NCBI GenBank assembly: GCA_910586765.1 | Contig: CAJUJJ010000038.1 | Location: 1-23,033, forward strand | Length of the DNA: 23,033 bases | DNA from: an uncultured Clostridia bacterium | GTDB lineage: Bacteria > Bacillota > Clostridia > Lachnospirales > Anaerotignaceae | Reading direction: 5' to 3' | Part shown: positions 14,680-22,610 of the stretch, piece after piece | Position numbering within the stretch: the stretch's first letter is position 1 | How the letters are laid out: each line of letters opens with the position of its first letter | Position numbers and translations under genes: made by a program | The notes under the pieces: generated by a model | The model's input: the letters and a program-made list of their open reading frames with translations, nothing else | What the model was told of the DNA's origin: nothing | The model's database searches: none

Positions 14680-15014
14680 TATTCCACCACCAATTTACAA
14701 AAAATTTCTATTCTATCATGATATTTATAATTTGGCTGAAAGTATTTTATATCATATTTTTGCCCCTCAAAAACAAAATACATATCATTTGATAAACTAT
14801 TTATAACTTTTGCTCTAACTGTAAATTTATGACTGATTTCAGCAAATATTATATTGCCTTTTCCTGTTTTTTCATTTCCCGATTGCGGTATTATTTCAGC
14901 CCATATTGTTTTTATTTTTTGATATTGATAATCTTTTTCTCCTAATTCATTTACTACTTGTACTTTTTCATACAATGCTACTTTATTATTTAATCTACTG
15001 CATAAACTAGCCAT
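14679..15014 (-). CDS. Head-tail joining protein (head closure)
   Basis: A 111-residue beta-rich protein with the family pattern: SRLNNKVALYEKVQVVNELG, WAEIIPQSGNEKTGKGNIIF, FAEISHKFTVRA and VFEGQKYDIKYFQPNYKYHD, ending FCKLVVE. This matches the phage head-tail joining (SPP1 gp16/HK97-type, PF05521) family, which closes the portal after packaging. It overlaps the gp6-like gene by 8 nt. Confidence 0.85.
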   Translation of the reverse strand: MASLCSRLNNKVALYEKVQVVNELGEKDYQYQKIKTIWAEIIPQSGNEKTGKGNIIFAEISHKFTVRAKVINSLSNDMYFVFEGQKYDIKYFQPNYKYHDRIEIFCKLVVE

Positions 15015-15282
15015 TCTGTTCCTCTTTTCTGATATGTGCTAATTGCGATACTATATTTTTAAACTGCATAGAAAGGGTATCTTTTGCTGAAATGGCATCT
15101 CTATTATCGTACCAATTTGCTACAAGCATACTGATAGCAGTACAATATAGTGCATTTTCATAGCTTACAGAAACACCTGCATTTTTTAAATATTGTTCTG
15201 CACTCTGTTTAAGTTGTTCTAGCAAAATATCATCATCATCTGTATCAATACGAATATACTGTTTTAACATTTCTAATTCCAT
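15007..15282 (-). CDS. gp6-like head-tail adaptor
   Basis: A 91-residue mostly helical protein: MLKQYIRIDTDDDDILLEQL, KQSAEQYLKNAGVSVSYENA, AISMLVANWYDNRDAISAKD, SQLAHIRKE. The 'YLRID.d.DD..L..LI..A..yi......' opening and the 'll.....yenRe' helix are the gp6/YqbG connector pattern. It forms the ring under the portal. Start has agggtgatg upstream. Confidence 0.9.
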   Translation of the reverse strand: MELEMLKQYIRIDTDDDDILLEQLKQSAEQYLKNAGVSVSYENALYCTAISMLVANWYDNRDAISAKDTLSMQFKNIVSQLAHIRKEEQNG

Positions 15283-15291
15283 AAATATACA

Positions 15292-16557
15292 TCACCCTTT
15301 TTTCAGATAAAGTAATCCTTTTGCTCCTACTAATTTTGTACGATTTTCTTTTTCTATTGTTCCGATTGCCATTTTACCATCTGCTATGGTCAATGCTTTA
15401 TGTATCCATTTGTTTTTATCTTCATCAAAATATTTTTTATAATACATTGCTAAATTACTGTTTAAACAATATTGTGATAAATCTACTACAGCACCAAATA
15501 TAGCACCTTCTTGTGCACTAATAAAACTTGGAAATTTATCCACTGTTAAAACTTCTCTGCCATTTAATATCTTTTGTCCTTTTTCATTGATTTTACCTAA
15601 TCCAATTTTTTGCCCTGTGGTATCTGTCATACCGTTTAGATACATTTTCCATGTCTTTTTTGCCATAACATATATTACACTATCTTCATAACTTTCTGGT
15701 ATTTCACTTTCTACTTCAGCCCATTTTTGTACTGTACCAATGTCTGTTTCTGTCATAGTAATCACTTGATTTTCTGGTAATGTATATTTTGTAAATCCTA
15801 ATGGCTGTCCATTTCCGCTGCCTTCCACAATAGCCGTTTCTAGTGCTTTTGTCATTGCCTTTTTTAATTGTTTCACAACTGTTGCTTCAAATAAAGGCAA
15901 CGCTACGGTTGCAGAAAGCAATCCTATTGCTACCCTTGCTTCTAATACATGATAGCTAAATGTCAATTTCGTATTCATTTCTGTTTTTTGTTCTTCAGAT
16001 ACTTCATTCTCCGATGCAAGCCATGTTGCTGTAATATTGATGTCAGAAATCGGAATTTCTAAACCGCCCTGATAAGATGTTTGATTGATACGAGATAATA
16101 TTTTCCCTTCTATTGTCATATCTTCAATGACTTTATTTTGTATTGTGGTAGGAATAACTGCACCAATATCAGATACTGTTATAATTTCTGCTGTTCTTTT
16201 TTCATTAAATTTTTGTGGTATAGGTTCACCATTTAGTACATAATTTTGGAACGCTTTTCTATATTCTATTGTACTGTAAATATCTTCCTCATTTTCTAAA
16301 CTTCTATTTGCTGCTTGAAATGTTGCAACTGCTTGAAATGGTTTTGTATATTGTTGTAGTTCGGCTTTTCGTGCTTCTGGAGGCAAATCATCATTTTTAT
16401 TTTCTATTTGCATTTTGATATTTTCTATTTCAATATTTGCTTTTCGCAATTCCATTTCTGATTTATCTAGCTTTTCTAAACTATCAGCATTTTTAATATT
16501 TTCTAATGCTTCTGTTTTTCTTTTTTCTGCTTGCTGTAATAATTTTTCTAATTCCAT
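15292..16557 (-). CDS. Major capsid protein, HK97 fold
   Basis: I start at MELEKLLQQAEKRKTEALEN (ggag 9 nt upstream), not at an ATG nine codons earlier that has no ribosome binding site. The 421-residue protein has a coiled-coil delta/scaffold domain (about residues 1-85), then the capsid domain with RTAEIITVSDIGAVIPTTIQ, ISDINITATWLASENEVSEE, TFSYHVLEARVAIGLLSATV, KALETAIVEGSGNGQPLGFT and LYLKKG at the end. The delta domain is probably cut off by the protease encoded just upstream. Cleavage should lie between about residues 85 and 130; I cannot fix it. Confidence 0.93.
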   Translation of the reverse strand: MELEKLLQQAEKRKTEALENIKNADSLEKLDKSEMELRKANIEIENIKMQIENKNDDLPPEARKAELQQYTKPFQAVATFQAANRSLENEEDIYSTIEYRKAFQNYVLNGEPIPQKFNEKRTAEIITVSDIGAVIPTTIQNKVIEDMTIEGKILSRINQTSYQGGLEIPISDINITATWLASENEVSEEQKTEMNTKLTFSYHVLEARVAIGLLSATVALPLFEATVVKQLKKAMTKALETAIVEGSGNGQPLGFTKYTLPENQVITMTETDIGTVQKWAEVESEIPESYEDSVIYVMAKKTWKMYLNGMTDTTGQKIGLGKINEKGQKILNGREVLTVDKFPSFISAQEGAIFGAVVDLSQYCLNSNLAMYYKKYFDEDKNKWIHKALTIADGKMAIGTIEKENRTKLVGAKGLLYLKKG

Positions 16558-16573
16558 ATGTATTTTCTCCTTT

Positions 16574-17155
16574 TTAATTTCCATACAACAATAATAATTT
16601 TCTCTTTCTTAATGCGATATTTTTATTTTGCTTCAATGCCTGTTCTAATTTTTCTATACTTCTGGCATAAACCGTTGTTGTATCATAAAATGGGGTATCT
16701 ACTACACTAACATCATGTATTTTTTTGATATTCGTAATTTCTCTATAAGTTTGATTTTTTGTAGTATTCCAATTATCTCCTTTTTCTGCTACAACAAAAG
16801 AAAAAGACATTTTGTCAAGCAATGCTGATTGTATTGCCTTATAAATGTCTCTGTTACTTTGTGTATTTATTAAATTAGCCTGTATTTTTAATCCTTTTTC
16901 TTCTTTTATTAACTGCAAACTGTTGTTTTTTGTTCTTGCCATAACACACCACGTATCATTATGATTATATCTTAATACTACATCGCTCAAGTCAGTATGG
17001 TCTAAAGCCCCCTTTTTTATAACTTCTGTAAAAGTATATTGTCCAAAACTATGTGTTGCTGGTTTATCATATATTACAGCATAGCCTTCAATTTTCATTT
17101 CATCTGTATCATTTTGTAATGCTTTTATGTCTAAAAGCCTTTGCTCTATATTCAT
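16574..17155 (-). CDS. Prohead protease, S78 family
   Basis: A 193-residue protein with the HK97 prohead protease signatures: IEGYAVIYDKPATHSFGQYT, EVIKKGALDHTDLSDVVLRY, the catalytic His in RYNHND (His65), and Ser in DKMSFSFVV (Ser117 by position), then HDVSVVDTPFYDTTTVYARS. It removes the capsid delta domain during maturation. Its ATG overlaps the portal stop (ATGA). The C-terminus is basic (LRKRKLLLLYGN). Confidence 0.93.
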   Translation of the reverse strand: MNIEQRLLDIKALQNDTDEMKIEGYAVIYDKPATHSFGQYTFTEVIKKGALDHTDLSDVVLRYNHNDTWCVMARTKNNSLQLIKEEKGLKIQANLINTQSNRDIYKAIQSALLDKMSFSFVVAEKGDNWNTTKNQTYREITNIKKIHDVSVVDTPFYDTTTVYARSIEKLEQALKQNKNIALRKRKLLLLYGN

Positions 17156-18375
17156 ATTTTATCACTTCCTTTTCTATTCATTTGATAACTGTCAGCTAGT
17201 TCTGCATTGATATAATTTAAACTTTGTTTTCTTTTGTTTCCGCCTTCAAATGGGGGATAGCCAAATACTGACAATATTTGATTATCTGTAAATGTTCCTC
17301 TACTACTTAATATATCTACTGCTGCAATTTTATTTGTCATAGAAGTAAAAAGCAGACCTTGATTATAAAATATAATTTCATTTCCAAGCTCTAATTCTTT
17401 GTCTGTAAAAAGTGCTGCACTAAAACATCTTCCTAAACTGATTATCATACTTTCAAGTGTTTTTTCATAAAATGCTTGATATTGTTCTTCTGTAAAATCA
17501 CCATTATATATTGCCATAGAAATGCCATATTGATTTAATATTCTTTGTTCTACAAATTCCATAGTATCTTTATCCAACACTTTAGGATTTAACTGTATAG
17601 GTATGAAATCGCTTTTGTTATCCATTGTTAAAAATACACTTTGCCCAGCATTTATTTTTTGTTCAAAAGCTATTCTTTCTTGTTTTTGTTTTTCTTCATC
17701 AAATAAACCTACCATTTTTACAATGCCTCTTACGCCCGTTGTAGAACGTATTGCATTGTCCATACTTTCTATTACAGTGTGGTCTGTTTTAAGCAATTTT
17801 AATATAGCATTGTTTGCTGCACTTCCTGTACTATCTCCTCCCATAAATTCATTTGCACCAAAATCTTTACGCCAATGTATGATGTCTTTATATGGGAATG
17901 TATAGCTTTCTCCATTGGCAAACAAAAATTCTATAAAAAGTGTTCCGTTTTGGTCTTGTAAAAATGTTGTCTGTATAGGCTGTAGTGGATAAAATCCAGT
18001 GTATTCTCTTTTGATGTAACCATCTTTTATGGGAATTTCTTTAAAAGTAGTATATATAAAAGCATTTTTGTGCATTTCTCTTAAATATACTATTTTTTCT
18101 AAAAAGTCCGTTGTTGTCATAAAAACATTCGGCTGAAAATGAAGCAATCTGTTAATACTTCCTTTTACTGTTTGCTGCATACCATTTTCATCTGTTTTGA
18201 TATGTCTTGGACTGCATTTTCCTATTGCTGTTGAGATACAGCGTATACAGCCTTGCACAATGTCACTTGCATAAATATCATTACCAAATTGAGAAAATAT
18301 AGGAGTACTGCCATTCATCATATTGATATAGTGATATTTTTGTTGTTTTGTACGAAATCTATCCCATATCCCCAA
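17152..18375 (-). CDS. Portal protein, HK97 family
   Basis: A 407-residue protein: DIYASDIVQGCIRCISTAIG, a NRLLHFQPNVFMTTTDFLEK block, FYPLQPIQTTFLQD, DIIHWRKDFGANEFMGGDST, STTGVRGIVKMVGLFDEEKQ and FVEQRILNQYGISMAIYNGD. These are the classic HK97-type portal blocks. It forms the dodecameric DNA gate and binds terminase. The start codon is TTG (LGIWDRF), with aaggtga just upstream; there is no better ATG. It lies 11 nt after the terminase gene. Confidence 0.94.
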   Translation of the reverse strand: MGIWDRFRTKQQKYHYINMMNGSTPIFSQFGNDIYASDIVQGCIRCISTAIGKCSPRHIKTDENGMQQTVKGSINRLLHFQPNVFMTTTDFLEKIVYLREMHKNAFIYTTFKEIPIKDGYIKREYTGFYPLQPIQTTFLQDQNGTLFIEFLFANGESYTFPYKDIIHWRKDFGANEFMGGDSTGSAANNAILKLLKTDHTVIESMDNAIRSTTGVRGIVKMVGLFDEEKQKQERIAFEQKINAGQSVFLTMDNKSDFIPIQLNPKVLDKDTMEFVEQRILNQYGISMAIYNGDFTEEQYQAFYEKTLESMIISLGRCFSAALFTDKELELGNEIIFYNQGLLFTSMTNKIAAVDILSSRGTFTDNQILSVFGYPPFEGGNKRKQSLNYINAELADSYQMNRKGSDKI

Positions 18376-18386
18376 TTTATCACCTT

Positions 18387-20078
18387 CTATCTATTTACAA
18401 AATCCATAAATTCTTTTTTATATCTATCTAGCATAACATAACACATTATCATTGTAACTGCTCCATCAATACGTCTATTAGCAGTATCAAGCACTTTTTT
18501 AGGCATAATTCTTGCAAATTTATCTATACTGCAAGCAACATTTTTTAAACAATAAATATCTAATGGATTTTGATTATAATTTACAATATTTGCTGATTTT
18601 AAATCTGCCTCCAATAGCTTCATAGGTGTGGATAATGTTTGATAATCTTGTGTTACTTTTTCTGTATCAAAACCATATTGCTCCATTTCATTTACAAACG
18701 ATTTTGCATTCCATCTGTCGTGCCCTTCTTTCCACACTCTAATATGATATTTTTGGTATAATGAAACATACCACTGTACTACCATACTATAATCTACTTC
18801 ATTGCTTGGGCATATTGTCAATAAATTTTGTTTTGCCATTTCAAAATAATCAATACCATCTTTTTTACTTTGTTCTACTTTAGACTGTGGTATAAAATAA
18901 TGCTGAAAAAAATATTTCTGTTTTTCTCCCTTTTTCATCAAAAGTATTCTGGTACTTGTTAAATCTGTTGTTTCAGACAAGTCTGTTGCAGCTAGTGCAA
19001 AACTGTTTTTAAAATCTTCTATATCAAATGTCAAATTATTTTTAATATCTTTTTCTAACAACCACGTTTCTACGCTGTTTTGTTTGATATTAAAATCTTT
19101 TGACAATGTAAATATTCTGTCTGCTTTTGATGCCTGTGCCTTTCTCAATTCTTTTCGTAAATAGTCATATTTTTTGATTGTGCCTAAACTTGGATTTGCT
19201 TTTTTCCAACTATTTTCATTTTGATATATTTCTTGTTCACTATCCATAGTATATAACCAAGATAACAATTCATTATCTTCTCTTTCTCCCTTCAAAACTT
19301 CTCTTGCATATTTTAGTTCATTATCTAAATAGCCATTTTCAACAAACCCTTCTGTAGTAATGTTTATAAATATAGGTTCGTCTTTTGAAGATTGCGATTG
19401 TTCAATGCTTTTAGCAATGATATTGGATTTCATTTCGTGGCTTTCGTCTAATATTGCTAATTCTATATTTCTACCTTCTTTGTTTTGTGTTTTTTCAGAA
19501 AGTTTTGTAATAGTGCTATCATTTTTTAAATGAAATATACCTTTTAAATTTTTATGGGTATATTTTTGTTTGGTATCAAATTTTGCTCTCATATTTGCAA
19601 TCTCAGAAAATATTAAATTTGCTTGTGCATCATCATTGCTACTACATACAATATCACTCCCTGCATTGCCTATCATAAACTCTGCAAAACAAATTGCTGC
19701 ACAAAATGTACTTTTACCGTTTTTTCTTCCTACAAGCAATATCAGTTTTTTAAATCTCCTAAGTGTTGTATCTGCAAAATGAAAAGAGTAAAACACTTCT
19801 ATTACAGCCTTTTCCCACAATTCCAATAAAAAAGGTTTTCCGTGAAAAGGGCTTTTGGTATGTTTTACAAATTTTTGTATAAAATCAATTCTTTTATGTG
19901 CTTTTGTCATATCATAAATGTATCTATCGTCACATAAATCACAAATACAATTTTTAAGACATTGTAAAAGTTCCTCTCCTATAATAACACTATCGTCATT
20001 ATCATCTATTGCTTTGTTATAATATTCTAAAAAATAAGAGTGTTTTCCATTGATGGTACAATTTTTTATATCATACAT
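18387..20078 (-). CDS. Terminase large subunit
   Basis: A 563-residue protein from ATG (MYDIKNC). ATPase: Walker A GRKNGKST (117-124), Walker B ELAILDE (206-212), coupling motif TTEG (241-244). Nuclease: first Asp in AATDLSETTDLT (Asp366), later GHDRWNAKSFVNEME and a C-terminal RIDGAVTMIMCYVML. This is the YmfN/HK97-type (Terminase_1) family. It translocates DNA into the prohead and cuts it. The ATG lies inside the end of the small-subunit gene (8-nt overlap); a GTG three codons upstream is possible. Confidence 0.95.
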   Translation of the reverse strand: MYDIKNCTINGKHSYFLEYYNKAIDDNDDSVIIGEELLQCLKNCICDLCDDRYIYDMTKAHKRIDFIQKFVKHTKSPFHGKPFLLELWEKAVIEVFYSFHFADTTLRRFKKLILLVGRKNGKSTFCAAICFAEFMIGNAGSDIVCSSNDDAQANLIFSEIANMRAKFDTKQKYTHKNLKGIFHLKNDSTITKLSEKTQNKEGRNIELAILDESHEMKSNIIAKSIEQSQSSKDEPIFINITTEGFVENGYLDNELKYAREVLKGEREDNELLSWLYTMDSEQEIYQNENSWKKANPSLGTIKKYDYLRKELRKAQASKADRIFTLSKDFNIKQNSVETWLLEKDIKNNLTFDIEDFKNSFALAATDLSETTDLTSTRILLMKKGEKQKYFFQHYFIPQSKVEQSKKDGIDYFEMAKQNLLTICPSNEVDYSMVVQWYVSLYQKYHIRVWKEGHDRWNAKSFVNEMEQYGFDTEKVTQDYQTLSTPMKLLEADLKSANIVNYNQNPLDIYCLKNVACSIDKFARIMPKKVLDTANRRIDGAVTMIMCYVMLDRYKKEFMDFVNR

Positions 20079-20418
20079 TACTATCACTTTCTTTTAGCCA
20101 TTGGTCAAAAGCATTTTCTTGTTCATTATCCAATTTATGAAGTAGGGAATATAATTGCTTGATATTGAGTGCATAAATATTTGCTGTTCTTCTATATTCA
20201 TTTGCAATCGGTAATGCTTTTTGTTTTGTATTATCTTTTGGGTGTATTAGTAACATTCCTGTTTCTGACATAATTTCTCTCATTTCGCACAATGTTACTT
20301 TTTGATAAGCGGTTTCTTCTAACAATCCACTTATGAAGTCTAATTCTTTTTGTTCTAATTCTGAAAAAATTTGTTTTAACTTTTCAAATTCTTTTTGTAT
20401 TTCTACTTTTCTGTCCAT
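20071..20418 (-). CDS. P27-like terminase small subunit
   Basis: A 115-residue, highly helical protein: EKLKQIFSELEQKELDFISG, LLEETAYQKVTLCEMREIMS, ETGMLLIHPKDNTKQKALPI ANEYRRTANIYALNIKQLYS. The 'A.....L..L...I...G.........k..Pa..ey......y......L' layout is that of P27-family small terminases, which bind cos and recruit the large subunit. It lies directly upstream of the large-subunit gene. Ribosome binding site aaggtg. Confidence 0.75.
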   Translation of the reverse strand: MDRKVEIQKEFEKLKQIFSELEQKELDFISGLLEETAYQKVTLCEMREIMSETGMLLIHPKDNTKQKALPIANEYRRTANIYALNIKQLYSLLHKLDNEQENAFDQWLKESDSNV

Positions 20419-20511
20419 TTTTTCACCTTGATTTCATTTTTAGAGTTTGCGTGTAAATGATGTAGAGGGCTACGGTCTGTAGCATAAACATAAAAAAATA
20501 GAATAGGGGGG
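20419..20511. other. Noncoding gap, possible cos region
   Basis: This 93-bp gap between the HNH gene and the P27-like gene contains the only G6 run I noticed in the window (20506-20511) and an inverted repeat GCTAC/GTAGC (20469-20483). In HNH-containing HK97-type phages the packaging site often lies in this interval. I cannot identify the nick positions, so the assignment is tentative. Confidence 0.35.
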
Positions 20512-21207
20512 TTAAGGTGTAAAATTTTCAAACCATTTTTCAATATATTTTTTGTATTCTCCTTTTTGATATTGTCTTTCATCTTGGCATTGTTCTAGTC
20601 TTTCCAGACATTGCTCTTTTGTTGATGAAATATAAATTAACTCTGCCGATAATTCCTTTGCTGCTGTTTCTCTGTCACGTTTGTTTGCATAACCACCTAT
20701 TACCCAAGCATTTTTAAATTTACCATATCTTGTTTTAATCTGGTCAAACAAATGATTTCTAAGTGCAAAAACATTATATGATAGCAACGAAGGTTTATCA
20801 TATTGTGGCAAAAAAGAAATTGCTTCAAATAATCTGTCAAAAGATACTACAATATCTCCTCTTGTCATATGTTGTTTTACATAAGTGTTTTTCCCTGAAA
20901 AAGGTGCACCATAAACTAAAAATACTTTTTTGTTTACACTTGTAAATCTGCCGTGTTTTTTATTATGACATTCGTGACAAGCAATTTTTAAATTGTCAGC
21001 ATTTAAAGAGATATTGACATCATTTATATTTTCTCTTGTCAGTTCTTTGATGTGGTCAACTTCTGCATCTCCAAATGTTGAAATTACCTTACCACAATAT
21101 TCACATACAATATTGCCATTTGTTTTTTGGCTTCTTTGTGCAATCACATTTCTTCTGATATTGTTCCATTGTTTGCTGTTATAAAACTGTTTTATTGTTT
21201 GCCACAT
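20512..21207 (-). CDS. HNH endonuclease fused to a P-loop (PNK/AAA_33-like) kinase
   Basis: A 231-residue protein starting MWQTIKQFYNSKQWNNIRRN (ATG overlaps the upstream stop as TAATG). HNH domain, residues 1-88: Cys pair CEYC (35-38), Asp51-His52 in EVDHI, Asn72 in ADNLKIACHECHNKKHG with Cys77, Cys80, His81, Asn82 and His85. Residues ~93-231: Walker A GAPFSGKNT (100-108), SFDRLFEAI (Asp124), WVIGGYANKRDRE and YISSTKEQCLERL, the arrangement of polynucleotide-kinase-like P-loop proteins. HNH proteins beside terminase assist DNA packaging cleavage. The added kinase might phosphorylate 5' ends or act on tRNA/RNA; its substrate is not known. Confidence 0.88.
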   Translation of the reverse strand: MWQTIKQFYNSKQWNNIRRNVIAQRSQKTNGNIVCEYCGKVISTFGDAEVDHIKELTRENINDVNISLNADNLKIACHECHNKKHGRFTSVNKKVFLVYGAPFSGKNTYVKQHMTRGDIVVSFDRLFEAISFLPQYDKPSLLSYNVFALRNHLFDQIKTRYGKFKNAWVIGGYANKRDRETAAKELSAELIYISSTKEQCLERLEQCQDERQYQKGEYKKYIEKWFENFTP

Positions 21208-21701
21208 TACCACATTTTCCCTTCTGCTTCTTTTTCTTTTAATTTCATAGCCTTTTTATCATTTTCTACTTTATGAGGATTATCTTGCCATTTCTTTTTT
21301 GCTGCATTGATTAAAAAGAACTTTGCAGCCTGCACATCAGCAGGAACGTGTATCTTTTTATTGACTTGTTGTAGTTCTTCTTTTTCCCACTTTTTACCCT
21401 TGTCATCATATCCTGTTTGTTTTACTTTGATATAGTCTGTTGTTTCATAGTCATAGCCCTTTGCCCTTTCAAATAAAGAACGTTCTATCTGTTCTACTTG
21501 TGTTTTTAAAGTATTACGCTTTACCATAGCACAGTGTTTCAAAAGTGCTAAAAGTGCTACATTTTGCCCTTTTATTTTCCTAAAAGTGGAATATCCTATT
21601 CCTAAAAGTTCTGCAATTTCTGCTTCTGTTAGTCCCTGTAATGCCCATTCTTCAATAGTTTTAAGGCTTTTTATTATTTTTTGTTCTGCCGTTTCTGCCA
21701 T
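21207..21701 (-). CDS. HTH protein, small-terminase-like
   Basis: A 164-residue protein with an N-terminal helix-turn-helix (residues ~14-45: IEEWALQGLTEAEIAELLGI then GYSTFRKIK), then VEQIERSLFERAKGYDYETT and KIHVPADVQAAKFFLINAAK KKWQD. The 'AL..RA.GY.Y.E......K...P...A..FWL.N..P..W.D' layout is common in HTH-type phage small terminase subunits. It ends in a Lys/Glu-rich tail. It heads the packaging-head operon with a perfect gaggaggtgg site. A regulator role is the alternative, since a P27-like gene also exists next to the large subunit. Confidence 0.7.
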   Translation of the reverse strand: MAETAEQKIIKSLKTIEEWALQGLTEAEIAELLGIGYSTFRKIKGQNVALLALLKHCAMVKRNTLKTQVEQIERSLFERAKGYDYETTDYIKVKQTGYDDKGKKWEKEELQQVNKKIHVPADVQAAKFFLINAAKKKWQDNPHKVENDKKAMKLKEKEAEGKMW

Positions 21702-21975
21702 ACTTCCACCTCCTCAAAAAGTAGCACTTTTTTGATTTGACTGCTCCATTTTTTGAAATTAAAAATTTTTGCTGAAATATTGCACAAAAATAGCCCTAAT
21801 GCAGCAGAAACACTCACTTTTCATCACTTTATTTTGTTTTTGTTACATTTAACATTTTATAATAAACTGTTAAATATATTTTGTTGCAGCACTATAATGT
21901 AATTTTCTTTTCTATTACTTTCTCTTTTTACTGTAACTTATATTTTTAAAACAACTCTCTAAAAAAAATAGTTTG
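21702..21975. other. Intergenic region before the packaging operon
   Basis: No gene of useful length is seen. It should hold the late/packaging promoter on the minus strand, but I find no unambiguous -35/-10 pair. Structures: an inverted repeat at 21847-21875, and a small AAAAAGT/ACTTTTT hairpin just before the terminase ribosome binding site (21717-21733). Confidence 0.45.
21847..21875. repeat. Perfect inverted repeat, possible operator
   Basis: ATTTAACA (21847-21854) and TGTTAAAT (21868-21875) flank 13 bp (center-to-center 21 bp, two helical turns). The two arms are perfect. That spacing suits a dimeric DNA-binding protein; no U-run follows, so it is not a terminator. Confidence 0.5.
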
Positions 21976-22007
21976 TCACTTTTCCACAAATGGTAATTGA
22001 CAAACTA
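21961..22007 (-). terminator. Terminator overlapping the 3' end of the recombinase gene
   Basis: Minus strand: TAGTTTGTCA (21998-22007) pairs perfectly with TGACAAACTA (21969-21978) over 10 bp, 19-nt loop, then eight U (21961-21968). The upstream arm lies in codons for Leu-Val-Cys-Gln near the C-terminus, and the downstream arm contains the stop codon. Confidence 0.85.
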
Positions 22008-22539
22008 AATCATCTTTACATTTTTGGTCTATGCCAATGTAACGTTTTGTAATAGAAATATCTGATTGATTTAATAACTCCTTTATTGCTACCACGTCTT
22101 TGCTGTTTTGATATAGCCAATAGCCAAATGTTTTACGCAATGTATGACAGCCTATATTTTCTGTATAACAAAATGCTTGTGCTGCTTCATTGAGTATTTG
22201 CCACACTCTTACTCTTGTGATAGGCTTGGGCGGTTTTCTGTTATTGGGAAAAACATATTCGTAATTGCTTTTGCCTTCACAATATTTCTGAAATATTTTT
22301 TTCAATTCTGGGTGTACTATAATATCTGCTTTTTTATTTGTCTTGCTCTCCAGAAAACAAATGCGGTCTTTGTTTTTGACATCTCTCACTTTCAAAGGCA
22401 ATATATCCCCTATACGCCTGCCTGTATATATCCCTGTCCAATACAACACATAATCTCTTTCGTTTTTCTCTCTCAAATAGTCCCCAAAATCTAACACTAC
22501 ACTATAATCTGTTAACGGTTTTACTTCACTCACATACAC
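21976..22539 (-). CDS. Minimal tyrosine recombinase (catalytic domain only)
   Basis: A 187-residue protein with tyrosine recombinase catalytic motifs: TGRRIGD (Arg42), SKTNKK (Lys67/70), HTLRKT (His132, Arg135) and KRY (Tyr167). The canonical GH before the Tyr reads NQ (LLNQSD), so the H/W position is Gln158. It lacks the N-terminal DNA-binding domains of phage integrases (usually 350+ residues). The start codon is GTG (22539), only 3 nt after ggggg; a second GTG two codons later has better spacing. Its place just upstream of packaging genes, and not beside the repressor, is known for short 'integrase-like' genes of Firmicute phages. It may regulate late genes or resolve DNA. Confidence 0.82.
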   Translation of the reverse strand: MYVSEVKPLTDYSVVLDFGDYLREKNERDYVLYWTGIYTGRRIGDILPLKVRDVKNKDRICFLESKTNKKADIIVHPELKKIFQKYCEGKSNYEYVFPNNRKPPKPITRVRVWQILNEAAQAFCYTENIGCHTLRKTFGYWLYQNSKDVVAIKELLNQSDISITKRYIGIDQKCKDDLVCQLPFVEK

Positions 22540-22555
22540 ATTCCCCCTTTATCAT

Positions 22556-22591
22556 AAAAAAAGCCCTGCAATAGTTACTATTGCAAGACTT
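22556..22591 (-). terminator. Intrinsic terminator in the recombinase leader
   Basis: Minus strand: TGCAATAG (22578-22585) and CTATTGCA (22567-22574) form an 8-bp perfect stem with a 3-nt loop, extended by weaker pairing, followed by U7 (22556-22562). It lies between the predicted promoter (22611-22619) and the recombinase start, so it could act as an attenuator. Confidence 0.82.
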
Positions 22592-22610
22592 GACCTATTT
22601 CCACGTTTTT

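Noticed and set aside
21717..21850. Tiny minus-strand frames (11 to 21 codons) before the HTH gene
   Set aside because: No usable ribosome binding sites and no recognisable peptide.
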